This document shows, in pieces, positions 25,618 through 34,354 of a DNA stretch of 64,000 bases. How positions within the stretch are numbered: the first letter of the stretch is position 1; every line of letters begins with the position of its first letter. This DNA comes from Hymenobacter sediminis (GTDB taxonomy: Bacteria > Bacteroidota > Bacteroidia > Cytophagales > Hymenobacteraceae): assembly GCF_003231285.1 (NCBI RefSeq), contig NZ_QKNS01000004.1:481118-545117 (forward strand), read 5' to 3'. The notes beneath the pieces were generated by a model. That model saw nothing but the letters and a program-made list of their open reading frames with translations, was not told the DNA's origin and ran no database searches. Position numbers and translations under genes: made by a program.

Positions 25618-27456
25618 TTAGTGGCGCCTCACAAATTTGGAAGCCGGCCCCTGGAGCCAGAACTCCCAGCGTTTCCGCCACGGAGCAATGTTGCCGCGCA
25701 AGTATTTCTCCATCATCAGGGCGGCCATGGGTGCTGCAGAAGTGCCCCCAAAACCCGCATTTTCAATAAAGACGGCAATAGCAATCTTAGGGTCTTCGGC
25801 CGGAGCGAAGGCTGCAAACGTAGCGTGGTCGTCGCCGTGGGGATTTTGAACAGTACCCGTTTTGCCGGCTACCGAAATGCCAAACTCAGCCAAGGAGGCT
25901 AGGTTACCTGTGCCGCCCCTACTATCTACTACAGCCTGCATGCCCGGAATTAGTGCCTCAAAGTGCTGAGGGTCCACGCCTACCGTGTGCCGCTCCCGAA
26001 ACTGAGGTAGCGGCCCGTTCTGCCCGATGCTTTTCACGAAGTGCGGGGTATAGTAATAGCCACGGTTGGCAATGGTAGCCAGCACGTTGGCCATTTGCAG
26101 ACCGGTAATCCCAATTTCACCCTGCCCAATACTGAGCGAGTATACAGTGCGGTAATTCCAGCGGTGGAAGCCGTTGCGCTTGTCGTAGAACTCCGGCGAC
26201 GGAATCAGGCCCTTTTTTTCCTGCGACATATCTACCCCCAACCGGTCGCCCAAACCAAACTTCATTACCTGTCGCCGCCACTCGCCCAGGCCCAGTCGGG
26301 CATCCTCGAAGCGGTTGGTAGAGCGGCCGCGCATCACGGCTGCTCGCATCACCTGGTAGAAGTAGGGGTTACAGCTCTGCTTAATGGCAATGCCCACGTT
26401 GCTGGGGTACTCGTGGTTGTGGGTACAGCGCACTAGCCGCTGGTTGCACGGAAATCCGGTGTTGGCAGTTACCACTCCCATCTGCATGGCTACCAACTCA
26501 TTTACCAGCTTAAACACGGAGCCGGGGGGGTAGGTGGCCATCAGGGGGCGGTTGAACAAGGGCCGCTCGGGGTTATTGAGCAGCTCCATATAGCGGTTGC
26601 CCATGCCTTTCCCCGACAGCGTGGCGGGGTCAAACATCGGGGCCGATACAAAGGCCAGGATTTCGCCGGTTTTGGGGTCGATAGCAACGATAGAGCCGCG
26701 CTTGCCTTGCATGAGCATTTCGCCGTAGGCCTGCAGTTCCGAGTCGATGCTCAGGTGCAGATCTTGTCCGGCTACGGAAAGCGTATCAAACTCACCGTCG
26801 CGGAAGGCTCCTTTCTCAATACCACGCACATTTACCATGCGGTACTGCACGCCGCGTCGGCCCATCAGCTGCTCTTCGTAGTACGATTCCAGCCCGGTAA
26901 TCCCCAGAAACTCGCCCGGCTGATACTTGGCGTACTTAGGCTTTTCCAGGAAAGCAGGCGTAATGGAGCCCACATAGCCTAGGGCGTGCGCCAGCGTGTG
27001 CGTATTATAGGAGCGCGCCATCCGCGACTTAATACTGAAGCCAGGAAAGTCGATGAGGTTGTCCTGAATGGCGGCCAGCTCCGGAGTGCTCAGGTTTTGA
27101 AGCAAGGGGGAAGCCTTCACCCGGCTAAAGGCGCGGGCGGCTTTCATAGCGGCGCGCACTTCCTCAATGGGCAGCTGCAGGAGCTGGCAAAACCGAACGG
27201 TATCGAGTTGCTTCACCTCCCGGGGGGTTACCATCAGGTCGTACACGGGGGTGTTTTGCACCAAAATCTGCCCTTTCCGGTCGTAGATGAGGCCCCGGTA
27301 GGGCGTCTGCACAATGCGCTGCAGCGTATTGCGGTCGGCGGCCAGCTTGTAGCTGCCATCCAGCACCTGGATGTAAAAGAGGCGCGTCGCAAACACCAGC
27401 GCGACGGCCAGGAAAATTGCCTGGACTACGTACTTGCGGCCTTCGAGGTATTGCAA
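25618..27456 (-). CDS. mrdA: Penicillin-binding protein 2 (elongasome transpeptidase)
   Basis: A 612-residue class B penicillin-binding protein that cross-links peptidoglycan along the cell side wall. One N-terminal membrane helix (VVQAIFLAVALVFATRLFYIQ) anchors it. The pedestal domain spans about 50-230. The transpeptidase domain has the nucleophile in SVFK (Ser313, Lys316) and the KTG box in GKTGTVQNP near 530. It works with RodA, whose gene follows. A candidate -7 box just upstream suggests that it can be transcribed separately from mreBCD. Confidence 0.96.
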   Translation of the reverse strand: MQYLEGRKYVVQAIFLAVALVFATRLFYIQVLDGSYKLAADRNTLQRIVQTPYRGLIYDRKGQILVQNTPVYDLMVTPREVKQLDTVRFCQLLQLPIEEVRAAMKAARAFSRVKASPLLQNLSTPELAAIQDNLIDFPGFSIKSRMARSYNTHTLAHALGYVGSITPAFLEKPKYAKYQPGEFLGITGLESYYEEQLMGRRGVQYRMVNVRGIEKGAFRDGEFDTLSVAGQDLHLSIDSELQAYGEMLMQGKRGSIVAIDPKTGEILAFVSAPMFDPATLSGKGMGNRYMELLNNPERPLFNRPLMATYPPGSVFKLVNELVAMQMGVVTANTGFPCNQRLVRCTHNHEYPSNVGIAIKQSCNPYFYQVMRAAVMRGRSTNRFEDARLGLGEWRRQVMKFGLGDRLGVDMSQEKKGLIPSPEFYDKRNGFHRWNYRTVYSLSIGQGEIGITGLQMANVLATIANRGYYYTPHFVKSIGQNGPLPQFRERHTVGVDPQHFEALIPGMQAVVDSRGGTGNLASLAEFGISVAGKTGTVQNPHGDDHATFAAFAPAEDPKIAIAVFIENAGFGGTSAAPMAALMMEKYLRGNIAPWRKRWEFWLQGPASKFVRRH

Positions 27457-27505
27457 AGCAGAAAAATCTGAAAAGTAATGAGTTCCGGCTTCCGCGCCGG
27501 ATTTG

Positions 27506-27513
27506 CAAAGATA
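27506..27513 (-). promoter_or_regulatory. Candidate -7 box of mrdA
   Basis: Reads TATCTTTG on the minus strand, exact match to TAnnTTTG, about 50 bases before the mrdA start, inside the 224-base gap after mreD. Confidence 0.45.
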
Positions 27514-27680
27514 CTAGCTACTACCCTCACGCGGTAGTGTGCGGCTGTTTAAACCTTGCCAAGCAGTAAGGGGTAGGGGCCGTTGCCAGCCTGGAGCCAA
27601 GCTGCACAATGGTTTCCGTAACATTTCTCTTTGTCAACTCATTCCCCTACCTGCTCAACCGGCAGCTAACTCCCACCAGG

Positions 27681-28214
27681 CTAGCGGCTTCTTCTTCGGG
27701 TTGGGAAGAAAATCAATTGAATAATGAGCAGGGTGAGCCCGGTATAAAGCGTACTGACTACAATTTTGGCCAGCGTAATGCCAGGCACCTGAAAGCTACC
27801 TAGCTCCAACAAGAAGAATGCTGCGTGATGGATAGCGGTGAGCATCGAGAGGTACACCACCATCCATTGCCAGCCCATCTGGTGGATGTTCACGGAATCC
27901 TGCGTGTCGTATCCGTCGCGGGGGGTAAGCAGGCGTAGTACCCAGGGCCGCAGGTACATCAGCAGCACGGCCGCCGACGCATGTACCCCGCCCGTGTCAA
28001 AAAAGATGTCCAGGGTGATTCCTGTCAGGAAGCCCAACAGCAACTGCACTACAATAGGGGTAGCAATGGGCAGAAACAGCAGGAACCCTAGATAGATAAA
28101 GCACCAACCCAAGTTGAAGAGCACGAAATCGGTGCCGCTAATCAGGAGTACGTACAGCGCAATGTAGCCCACTCCTCGCAGCAACTGCCAGAAAATACCT
28201 AACACGCCTCTCAT
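27681..28214 (-). CDS. mreD: Rod shape-determining protein MreD
   Basis: A 177-residue membrane protein with five to six helices (for example LFLPIATPIVVQLLLGFLTG and DIFFDTGGVHASAAVLLMYL). MreD belongs to the elongasome and bridges MreC and PBP2. Identification rests on size, topology and position: its ATG overlaps the mreC stop by 4 bases (ATGA), a classic mreC-mreD coupling. Sequence identity between MreD proteins is low, so the gene order is the main support. Confidence 0.9.
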   Translation of the reverse strand: MRGVLGIFWQLLRGVGYIALYVLLISGTDFVLFNLGWCFIYLGFLLFLPIATPIVVQLLLGFLTGITLDIFFDTGGVHASAAVLLMYLRPWVLRLLTPRDGYDTQDSVNIHQMGWQWMVVYLSMLTAIHHAAFFLLELGSFQVPGITLAKIVVSTLYTGLTLLIIQLIFFPTRRRSR

Positions 28215-29137
28215 GGCTTGCCCTCCCCTTCCGGCACTACCCCAGCCCGCGCTTCCAATGTATCGCGCTCTGCCTTGGGCCGACTGGTAACTAAGTACAC
28301 GTACACTAGGCGCGAAAAATCTACTGCTAGCTTTACCCGCACCGTCCAGAAGTTTTTATCTGGCTCTTTTACAAACGAATCGATGGTGCCAACCATCACA
28401 CCCTCTGGAAAGACGGCGTTGTAACCCGACGTCACGACGGTATCACCGCGAATGAGCTTGTTTTGACGGGGCACTTCGTCAAGCAAGACATGGGTAGGGT
28501 CTTCGCCCAGCCAACGAATCGTGCCGATGGTCTCGTCGCGCTGAATACGAGCGGAAATGCGGGTTTTGGAGTGCAACACGGAGGTGATGGTGGTATAATG
28601 CTCGGAGGCCACTTTCACCCGGCCCACTACCCCTGCCGCCGACACAACCCCCATGCCTTCCTTCACTCCGTCTGCCGTGCCTACATTCAAGGTCAGATAG
28701 TTATCTACCCGGCGCAACGTGCTGCTTACCACCCGGGCCGGAATCAGCGGGTAGTCGGGGTCACGGACGGGCAGCTGCCGCAAGCCCAGCAGCAACGAGT
28801 CGGGACGACCGAGGAGGGCCAAACGGGCTTGGGTTACACTGTCTTTGCTTACGGGCAACGAGTCAGCTTCACGTCCGCTTAAATCGGGGCGGTAGAGTTG
28901 CTGGCGTAGCTGCGCATTCTCCTTCATTAACCCCTGGTTTACCTCAATCAGCCGGAAATAATCCTGCACCTGATTGCGCCAATCCAGCACCTGGCCCACG
29001 TAGGCATTCGACGAGTTGAAGAACGCCGCCCGTTGGTAGGTACTGTTCCGGATCAGTAGGTATAAACTCAACACCTCCAGTATCGCGAATACCAGGATAC
29101 CCCGGTAGCGAAACAGAAAGGCGAGGAGATTATTCAT
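28211..29137 (-). CDS. mreC: Rod shape-determining protein MreC
   Basis: A 308-residue elongasome protein. An N-terminal membrane helix (GILVFAILEVLSLYLLI) is followed by a coiled coil (about 65-100) and then the MreC beta-domains, with LTLNVGTADGVKEGMGVVSA and VGRVKVASEHYTTITSVLHS as typical stretches. In the periplasm MreC activates PBP2. The C-terminal tail is charged. It lies between mreB and mreD; an inverted repeat separates it from mreB. Confidence 0.94.
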   Translation of the reverse strand: MNNLLAFLFRYRGILVFAILEVLSLYLLIRNSTYQRAAFFNSSNAYVGQVLDWRNQVQDYFRLIEVNQGLMKENAQLRQQLYRPDLSGREADSLPVSKDSVTQARLALLGRPDSLLLGLRQLPVRDPDYPLIPARVVSSTLRRVDNYLTLNVGTADGVKEGMGVVSAAGVVGRVKVASEHYTTITSVLHSKTRISARIQRDETIGTIRWLGEDPTHVLLDEVPRQNKLIRGDTVVTSGYNAVFPEGVMVGTIDSFVKEPDKNFWTVRVKLAVDFSRLVYVYLVTSRPKAERDTLEARAGVVPEGEGKP

Positions 29138-29143
29138 GAGTCA

Positions 29144-29226
29144 GGGAGCAATAAAGAATGAGCAATGAAGAAGGAGCAGCCGGAAATACCGATTGTTGCT
29201 CTTTCTTCATTGCTCACGCTTCACTG
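29144..29226. repeat. Intergenic inverted repeat with 7-bp units (copy C)
   Basis: A 19-bp stem (29160-29178 / 29197-29215) with a single G-T wobble and an 18-nt loop. The left flank and arm read agggagc, aataaag, aatgagc, aatgaag, aaggagc in steps of seven. The right arm on the other strand reads cgtgagc, aatgaag, aaagagc. It fills the gap between mreB and mreC and may attenuate mreCD transcription. Confidence 0.7.
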
Positions 29227-29230
29227 AATA

Positions 29231-30256
29231 TTACGTCAGCAGTACGCTACGGAAAGCCGGGATATTCTTAATAGCGGCGCCGGTGCCACGCACAACTGCC
29301 CGCAGTGGGTCTTCGGCAATATGGATGGGCAGCTTGGTTTTAACTGCGAGGCGCTTATCGAGGCCGCGTAGCAGAGCGCCGCCACCGGTCAGATGAATGC
29401 CGTTCTCATAGATATCGGCCGACAGCTCGGGCGGACTGATTTCCAGTGCTTTCAGAACGGCTTCCTCAATTTTGGCTACCGACTTATCCAGGGCAATGGC
29501 AATTTCCGAAGAGGTTACCTTGATTACTTTCGGGATACCCGTCATCAGGTCGCGGCCCCGAACTTCAAAGTCGGGGGGAGTTACGTCCAGCTCGGTAAGG
29601 GCCGCACCTACTTCAATTTTAATGCGCTCAGCGGAACGCTCGCCAATTAGCAGGTTATGCTGGCGGCGCATGTAGTCCAGAATATCCTGGTTGAATACGT
29701 CGCCGGCCGTTTTAATGGACTGGTCGCAAACGATACCCGACAAGGCAATAACTGCAATTTCGGTAGTACCGCCCCCGATGTCGATAATCATAGAACCGAC
29801 GGGCTGCTCCACGTCAATTCCAATACCAATGGCGGCAGCCATAGGCTCCTGAATCATCCAGACTTCCTTGGCACCGGCGTGCTCGGCGGAGTCACGTACG
29901 GCGCGCTTTTCTACTTCCGTAATGCCCGATGGAATGCAGATAACCATGCGGTGCGAGGGCTGGAATAGCCGTGTGCGGGTATCAATCATCTTGATCATAC
30001 CCTTAATCATTTCCTCGGCAGCGTGGAAATCGGCAATTACACCGTCCTTGAGCGGACGAATGGTTTTAATGTTGTCGTGGGTCTTTTCGTGCATCTGCTG
30101 CGCCTGCCGCCCCACGGCAATTACCTTATTAGTAGTGCGGTCTTTCGCAATGATGCTCGGCTCATCCACCACGATTTTATCGTTGTGAATGATGAGGGTG
30201 TTGGCCGTGCCCAGGTCAATGGCAATATCGCTGGTCAAAAAATTGAAGAAACCCAT
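29231..30256 (-). CDS. mreB: Actin-like rod shape protein MreB
   Basis: A 341-residue actin homologue that forms membrane-bound filaments and guides side-wall synthesis. The ATP site shows DIAIDLGTANT at about 9-19 (phosphate 1) and IIDIGGGTTEIAVIALSG in parts near 156 (phosphate 2), with GIHLTGGGALLRGLD near the end. I start at ATG 30256 (MGFFNFLTSD), which is the family N-terminus. A -7 box about 60 bases upstream drives the mreBCD cluster. Confidence 0.97.
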   Translation of the reverse strand: MGFFNFLTSDIAIDLGTANTLIIHNDKIVVDEPSIIAKDRTTNKVIAVGRQAQQMHEKTHDNIKTIRPLKDGVIADFHAAEEMIKGMIKMIDTRTRLFQPSHRMVICIPSGITEVEKRAVRDSAEHAGAKEVWMIQEPMAAAIGIGIDVEQPVGSMIIDIGGGTTEIAVIALSGIVCDQSIKTAGDVFNQDILDYMRRQHNLLIGERSAERIKIEVGAALTELDVTPPDFEVRGRDLMTGIPKVIKVTSSEIAIALDKSVAKIEEAVLKALEISPPELSADIYENGIHLTGGGALLRGLDKRLAVKTKLPIHIAEDPLRAVVRGTGAAIKNIPAFRSVLLT

Positions 30257-30310
30257 CGAGTAACGGCAAGTGAATGAGAACGGGCAGCTTGCGCCCGTCA
30301 AAAGTGGGGC

Positions 30311-30318
30311 AAAAGTAA
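30311..30318 (-). promoter_or_regulatory. Candidate -7 box of mreB
   Basis: Reads TACTTTTG on the minus strand, an exact match to TAnnTTTG followed by GCC, with a leader of about 50 bases. Confidence 0.45.
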
Positions 30319-30552
30319 GCAAGTTTCGGCGAAGCCCGATACCCCGGACTCGTCTGAAACAAAAGACTTGGGTTTGTCGCCTTCAGGCGAGGTAGGCCTA
30401 ACGTGCACAACAGTGGAGTTGGTACGTCTGTATGTTCACGGCAAGGACAAATCCTGGTATCTTACTATTTAAGAGCTGCACGTTTATAGCTTATCATTAC
30501 TCTGCATTACTACTCTCTACCCTTCTTCACTCTTCGAAACTGCTCGTAAGCA

Positions 30553-30600
30553 GCATCAGCCGCTCCCTACCCCTTGCTTGGGGCCGGAAGCGGCTGATGC
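30553..30600 (-). terminator. Terminator of purH
   Basis: A perfect 12-bp stem (30553-30564 / 30589-30600) with a nested cccc/gggg helix. It lacks a long T-run on the minus strand. Confidence 0.6.
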
Positions 30601-30635
30601 CAATAATTATTGAAAGCAGGCTGTAACGGGTTGGT

Positions 30636-32171
30636 TTAGTGTTTGAAGTGGCGCACACCTGTCAGAACCATAGCCATACCCAGGCGGTCGGCGGCAGCAA
30701 TACTATCTTGGTCTTTGATGGAGCCGCCGGGCTGCACCACAGCGCGGATGCCTGCTTCACCGGCAATTTCTACGCAGTCGGGGAAGGGAAAAAAGGCATC
30801 GGAGGCCATAACGGCACCTTGCAAATCGAAGCCAAAGCTGCGGGCTTTCTCAATGGCTTGGCGCAGGGCATCTACCCGGGAGGTTTGCCCTACCCCGGAA
30901 GCCAGCAGTTGCCCGGCCCGAGCCAGCACGATGGTATTGCTCTTGGTATGCTTACAAATCTTGAGGGCAAACTCTAGGGCGGACACTTCCTCAGCTGTCG
31001 GGGCCGACTCGGTTACCGTGCGGAACTCCTGTGCTCCTTCTACCACCCGGTCAAAATCCTGCTCAATGATACCGTTAAGCAGCGTTTTTACTTGCTTGGC
31101 CGGGAATTGCACCGGCTTCTGGCGCAGCAGAATGCGGTTCTTTTTGCTCTGCAGAACAGTTAGGGCATCGGCGGCAAACTCTGGGGCAATCAGCACCTCA
31201 AAAAACAGCTTGTTCAGCTCTTCAGCGGTGGCGGCATCTACGGGCTTGTTTACAATGATAACCCCGCCAAAGGCTGATACCGGGTCACAAGCCAGAGCCT
31301 GGAGGTAGGCTTCGTGCAGGGTGTCGGCTTGAGCTACGCCGCAGGCGTTCGTGTGCTTGAGGATAGCACAGGCAGCTTGCTCATCGGCAGCAAATTCCTG
31401 CATGAGCAGCACGGCAGCATCCACATCTACCAGGTTATTGTAGCTGAGCTGTTTACCGTGAAGCTGATCAAAAAGGGCCGTCAGGTCGCCGTAGAAAGTG
31501 CCAGCCTGATGCGGGTTTTCGCCGTAGCGAAGGGGTGTAGCGGGCTTTTCGCTGAGCTTGAGGGTAGCGCTGCTGAGCTCCGTACCCTGGGCCATGTAGC
31601 GGAAAATCTGGGTGTCGTAGTGCGAGGTGGCTTCGAAAGCAGCGGCGGCGTAATGGCGACGGTCTTCGAGGTCGGTAGCACAGCCTTTGGCCTGCAGCAG
31701 CTCCGTTACGGCCGCATACTGGTCGCGGCTGCTGACCACTAGCACATCGCGGAAATTTTTGGCGGCTGCCCGCAGCAAGGAGATGCCGCCAATGTCAATC
31801 TTCTCAATGACATCTTGCTCCGCCGCGCCGGAGGCTACGGTTTCCTCGAAGGGGTAAAGATCCACAATTACCAGGTCGATGGGCGGAATCTGGTGTTGCT
31901 CAGCTTCCTGCAGGTCGCCGGCCTCGTGGCGGCGGTGCAGAATACCCCCGAATACTTTCGGGTGCAGGGTTTTTACGCGGCCACCAAATACGGCCGGAAA
32001 GCCAGTCAGGCTTTCTACGGCAGTTACCGGTGCGCCCTGCTCTTCAATAAATTGCTGGGTGCCACCCGTGGAATAAATGGTTACGCCGTGCTCTTTCAGC
32101 AACGCTACCAGTGGCTCCAAACGGTCTTTGTAATAGACGGAAACAAGGGCGGAACGAATGGGCTGCGACAT
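30636..32171 (-). CDS. purH: Bifunctional AICAR transformylase / IMP cyclohydrolase
   Basis: A 511-residue enzyme for the last two steps of IMP synthesis: formyl transfer from 10-formyl-THF to AICAR, then ring closure. Residues about 1-190 are the IMP cyclohydrolase (MGS-like) domain with YSTGGTQQFIEEQGAPV and RVKTLHPKVFGGILHRR. The rest is the transformylase with the catalytic Lys-His pair in LKHTNACGVA near 272. Length is standard. It stands alone with its own promoter and terminator. Confidence 0.97.
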   Translation of the reverse strand: MSQPIRSALVSVYYKDRLEPLVALLKEHGVTIYSTGGTQQFIEEQGAPVTAVESLTGFPAVFGGRVKTLHPKVFGGILHRRHEAGDLQEAEQHQIPPIDLVIVDLYPFEETVASGAAEQDVIEKIDIGGISLLRAAAKNFRDVLVVSSRDQYAAVTELLQAKGCATDLEDRRHYAAAAFEATSHYDTQIFRYMAQGTELSSATLKLSEKPATPLRYGENPHQAGTFYGDLTALFDQLHGKQLSYNNLVDVDAAVLLMQEFAADEQAACAILKHTNACGVAQADTLHEAYLQALACDPVSAFGGVIIVNKPVDAATAEELNKLFFEVLIAPEFAADALTVLQSKKNRILLRQKPVQFPAKQVKTLLNGIIEQDFDRVVEGAQEFRTVTESAPTAEEVSALEFALKICKHTKSNTIVLARAGQLLASGVGQTSRVDALRQAIEKARSFGFDLQGAVMASDAFFPFPDCVEIAGEAGIRAVVQPGGSIKDQDSIAAADRLGMAMVLTGVRHFKH

Positions 32172-32207
32172 GGCAAGCAGAGTTTGATGAGAGGTTGAAA
32201 CGCGCCG

Positions 32208-32215
32208 CGAAGGTA
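32208..32215 (-). promoter_or_regulatory. Candidate -7 box of purH
   Basis: Reads TACCTTCG on the minus strand within CTGCCTACCTTCGC, a 14-mer also present upstream of aspS. Leader of about 35 bases. Confidence 0.4.
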
Positions 32216-32349
32216 GGCAGCCCCCGTCAGAGCGGTGTTACGGAATTATTAACAGGCGCTAGGCACCGAGGTTGGCAACGGCTAAGCTTTTGTCCGTTAC
32301 GGTTGAGTTTGCCGTATAGCCAAGCTCGACCATCTACCGGCGTGTTTTC

Positions 32350-33528
32350 ATGACCATCTCCGCTGCTCCTACCCTATTAGCCAGCCCATTAACTACCCCC
32401 AACGCCGCCGAGGCAGCCGCCGCAGCCCTGGCTCCACGCCTGTTTGCCCACGCGCCCCACTCCGACCAGGAAGGCAGCTTCCCCGTTGACGAGTTTGGAT
32501 GGCTGCGGGAAGCGGGCCTGCTGGCGGCTCCTTTACCTACCGCTCTTGGTGGTTGCGGATTAGCTGAAGCCGCCTCCACTGAACACCTGCTCAGCGTGTT
32601 GCGTCACATAGGGCGCGGCAACTTGGCGGTTGGCCGGGTCTATGAGGGCCATGTGAATGCCCTGCAGCTTATTTCCCGCTTCGGACGGCCCGATCAGCAG
32701 GTACGGTGGGCCGCCGATGCTCGTGCGGGCCATTTATTTGGGGTTTGGAACACAGAGGCCCAGGACGGGGTGAAGCTGGAGCCGCTGCCAAACGGGCGCT
32801 ACCGTATGCACGGCAGCAAAACGTTCGGGTCGGGAGCGGGCCACCTAACGCGGCCCCTGCTTACGGGCGCCCTACCCGACGGCGGCTGGCAAATGGTGGT
32901 ACTACCTGCCGATGCCCTACCTCCGCAGTACAACAACACGTTCTGGCGCCCTCTGGGCATGCGGGCTACCTCTAGTTTTCGCGTTGATTTTACGGGTTTG
33001 GAAATAGACGCGCAGGATTTGTTGGGCTCCCCCGGCGACTATTACCAGCAGCCCTGGTTTAGCGGGGGAGCCATTCGGTTTGCTGCCGTGCAGCTGGGTG
33101 GAGCCGAAGCCATTTTCGATGAAACCCGCCGTTTTCTGCGCGAGCTGGGCCGCACCGACGACCCTTACCAGCGCCAGCGCCTAGGCGAGATGAGCCTGCT
33201 GATAGCCAGCGGGCAGCACTGGCTGCGTGCCGCCGCCGATTTTGTGGCCCACCCCCTGTCTGAGCTTTCTGAGGCTGCAACTACCGAAGCTACTGTAGCG
33301 CATGCCAACTTGGTACGCTCGGCCATTGAGGAGCTCTGCCTGCGCCTGATGCCTCTAGCCGAGCGCTGTGTGGGAGCCCGGGGCCTCCTGCGCCCGGAGC
33401 CTTTTGAGCGCCTCCACCGCGACCTAACCCACTACCTCCGTCAGCCTGCCCCAGATGCTGCTCTGGCTGATGTGGGCCGCTACGCTCTACAAAAGAAGCA
33501 GCCTGCCTACCTACTATGGGAGCGGTAA
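32350..33528 (+). CDS. Acyl-CoA-dehydrogenase-fold flavoprotein
   Basis: A 392-residue protein with the three domains of acyl-CoA dehydrogenases: N-terminal helical domain (1-120), central beta domain (about 125-220, with FGVWNTEAQDGV and HGSKTFGSGAGH), and C-terminal helical bundle. The usual C-terminal region with the IYEGTNE motif is replaced by LTHYLRQPAPDAALADVGR, so the normal catalytic glutamate is not seen at that place. It may be a true dehydrogenase with another base or an oxygenase of the same fold. It leads a cassette with PIG-L, methyltransferase and glycosyltransferase genes, so its substrate may be a sugar or a lipid-sugar intermediate. Confidence 0.82.
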   Translation: MTISAAPTLLASPLTTPNAAEAAAAALAPRLFAHAPHSDQEGSFPVDEFGWLREAGLLAAPLPTALGGCGLAEAASTEHLLSVLRHIGRGNLAVGRVYEGHVNALQLISRFGRPDQQVRWAADARAGHLFGVWNTEAQDGVKLEPLPNGRYRMHGSKTFGSGAGHLTRPLLTGALPDGGWQMVVLPADALPPQYNNTFWRPLGMRATSSFRVDFTGLEIDAQDLLGSPGDYYQQPWFSGGAIRFAAVQLGGAEAIFDETRRFLRELGRTDDPYQRQRLGEMSLLIASGQHWLRAAADFVAHPLSELSEAATTEATVAHANLVRSAIEELCLRLMPLAERCVGARGLLRPEPFERLHRDLTHYLRQPAPDAALADVGRYALQKKQPAYLLWER

Positions 33529-33586
33529 AGCCCCTGTCATTTTATATCATCTGTTTTCACTGCTCCGGCTGTAGCGCATCTGCCAC

Positions 33587-34342
33587 ATGGTTTCCGCTCT
33601 CTTCGCCTCCTATCCTTTCCTACCCCTCGAACAGATAGCAACCCTAGGGGCTACTACAATTGTAGCCCCGCACCCCGATGATGAGTCGCTGGGGTGTGGG
33701 GGGCTGCTGGCGCTGCTGCGGCAAGCGGGCGTACCGGTTTGGTGCGTGCTGGCAACAGATGGCACTATGTCGCACCCCAACTCCCAGAAATTCTCAGCCC
33801 CGGCCCGCCAGGCACTGCGGGAACATGAGCTACGGACGGCCTTATCGGTTCTGGGAGTTGCGGCTCAGCACTTGCTGCCCCTTAACCTTCCCGATGGGGC
33901 CGCACCCACCCCCGATACTGCTGCTGGTGCGGCAGCCGTGCAACGCCTCGTAGCCTTTTGGGAGCAGCACCCACCGGCCACTGTGCTTGTACCGTGGCGG
34001 CGTGACCCTCACCCCGACCACCGCGCTACTAGCCTGCTGGTGCGGGCAGCGCTTCTTCAGCTACCTACCCCACCGCGGGTGCTGGAGTATGTAGTATGGG
34101 CCTGGGAGCGCGCCACTCCCTCCGACTTACCCCGGCCCGAAGAAGTCCAGGGCTGGCAGCTCAATATTACGTCCGTGCTGGAGCAAAAGCAGCAGGCCAT
34201 TGGGGCGCATCACTCCCAGCTTCCGGGCTCACCCATTGATGATGACCCGAGCGGTTTCATTCTATCAACTGCCATGCTTGCCCATTTCACTCAGCCCACA
34301 GAAATCTATCTAGAAGCCACCGACGGGTATTTTTCATCCTAG
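33587..34342 (+). CDS. PIG-L family deacetylase
   Basis: A 251-residue zinc hydrolase of the LmbE/PIG-L/MshB family, which removes N-acetyl groups from amino sugars such as GlcNAc on a lipid or inositol. The zinc site is HPDDE (His29, Asp32) and HPDHR (His142, with His145 as third ligand); Asp31 is the likely base. Both motifs are intact, so it should be active. It lies 58 bases after the acyl-CoA-dehydrogenase-like gene and 12 bases before the methyltransferase gene, so the three form one operon. Confidence 0.9.
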   Translation: MVSALFASYPFLPLEQIATLGATTIVAPHPDDESLGCGGLLALLRQAGVPVWCVLATDGTMSHPNSQKFSAPARQALREHELRTALSVLGVAAQHLLPLNLPDGAAPTPDTAAGAAAVQRLVAFWEQHPPATVLVPWRRDPHPDHRATSLLVRAALLQLPTPPRVLEYVVWAWERATPSDLPRPEEVQGWQLNITSVLEQKQQAIGAHHSQLPGSPIDDDPSGFILSTAMLAHFTQPTEIYLEATDGYFSS

Positions 34343-34354
34343 CGCCTGCTACCC

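Larger units (their letters stand above)
30257..30635. other. Intergenic region between mreB and purH
   Basis: About 380 bases. The left end holds the mreB promoter candidate and the right end the purH terminator. The middle (30330-30550) has no supported gene. On the minus strand 30496-30540 shows a loose GA-rich run with a hint of 7-base spacing, but no matching second arm. Confidence 0.55.

Noticed and set aside
27520..27538. Small hairpin actacc/ggtagt upstream of mrdA
   Set aside because: Only 6 bp, lies upstream of the candidate -7 box, and the word is common in this genome; not enough for a terminator or operator.
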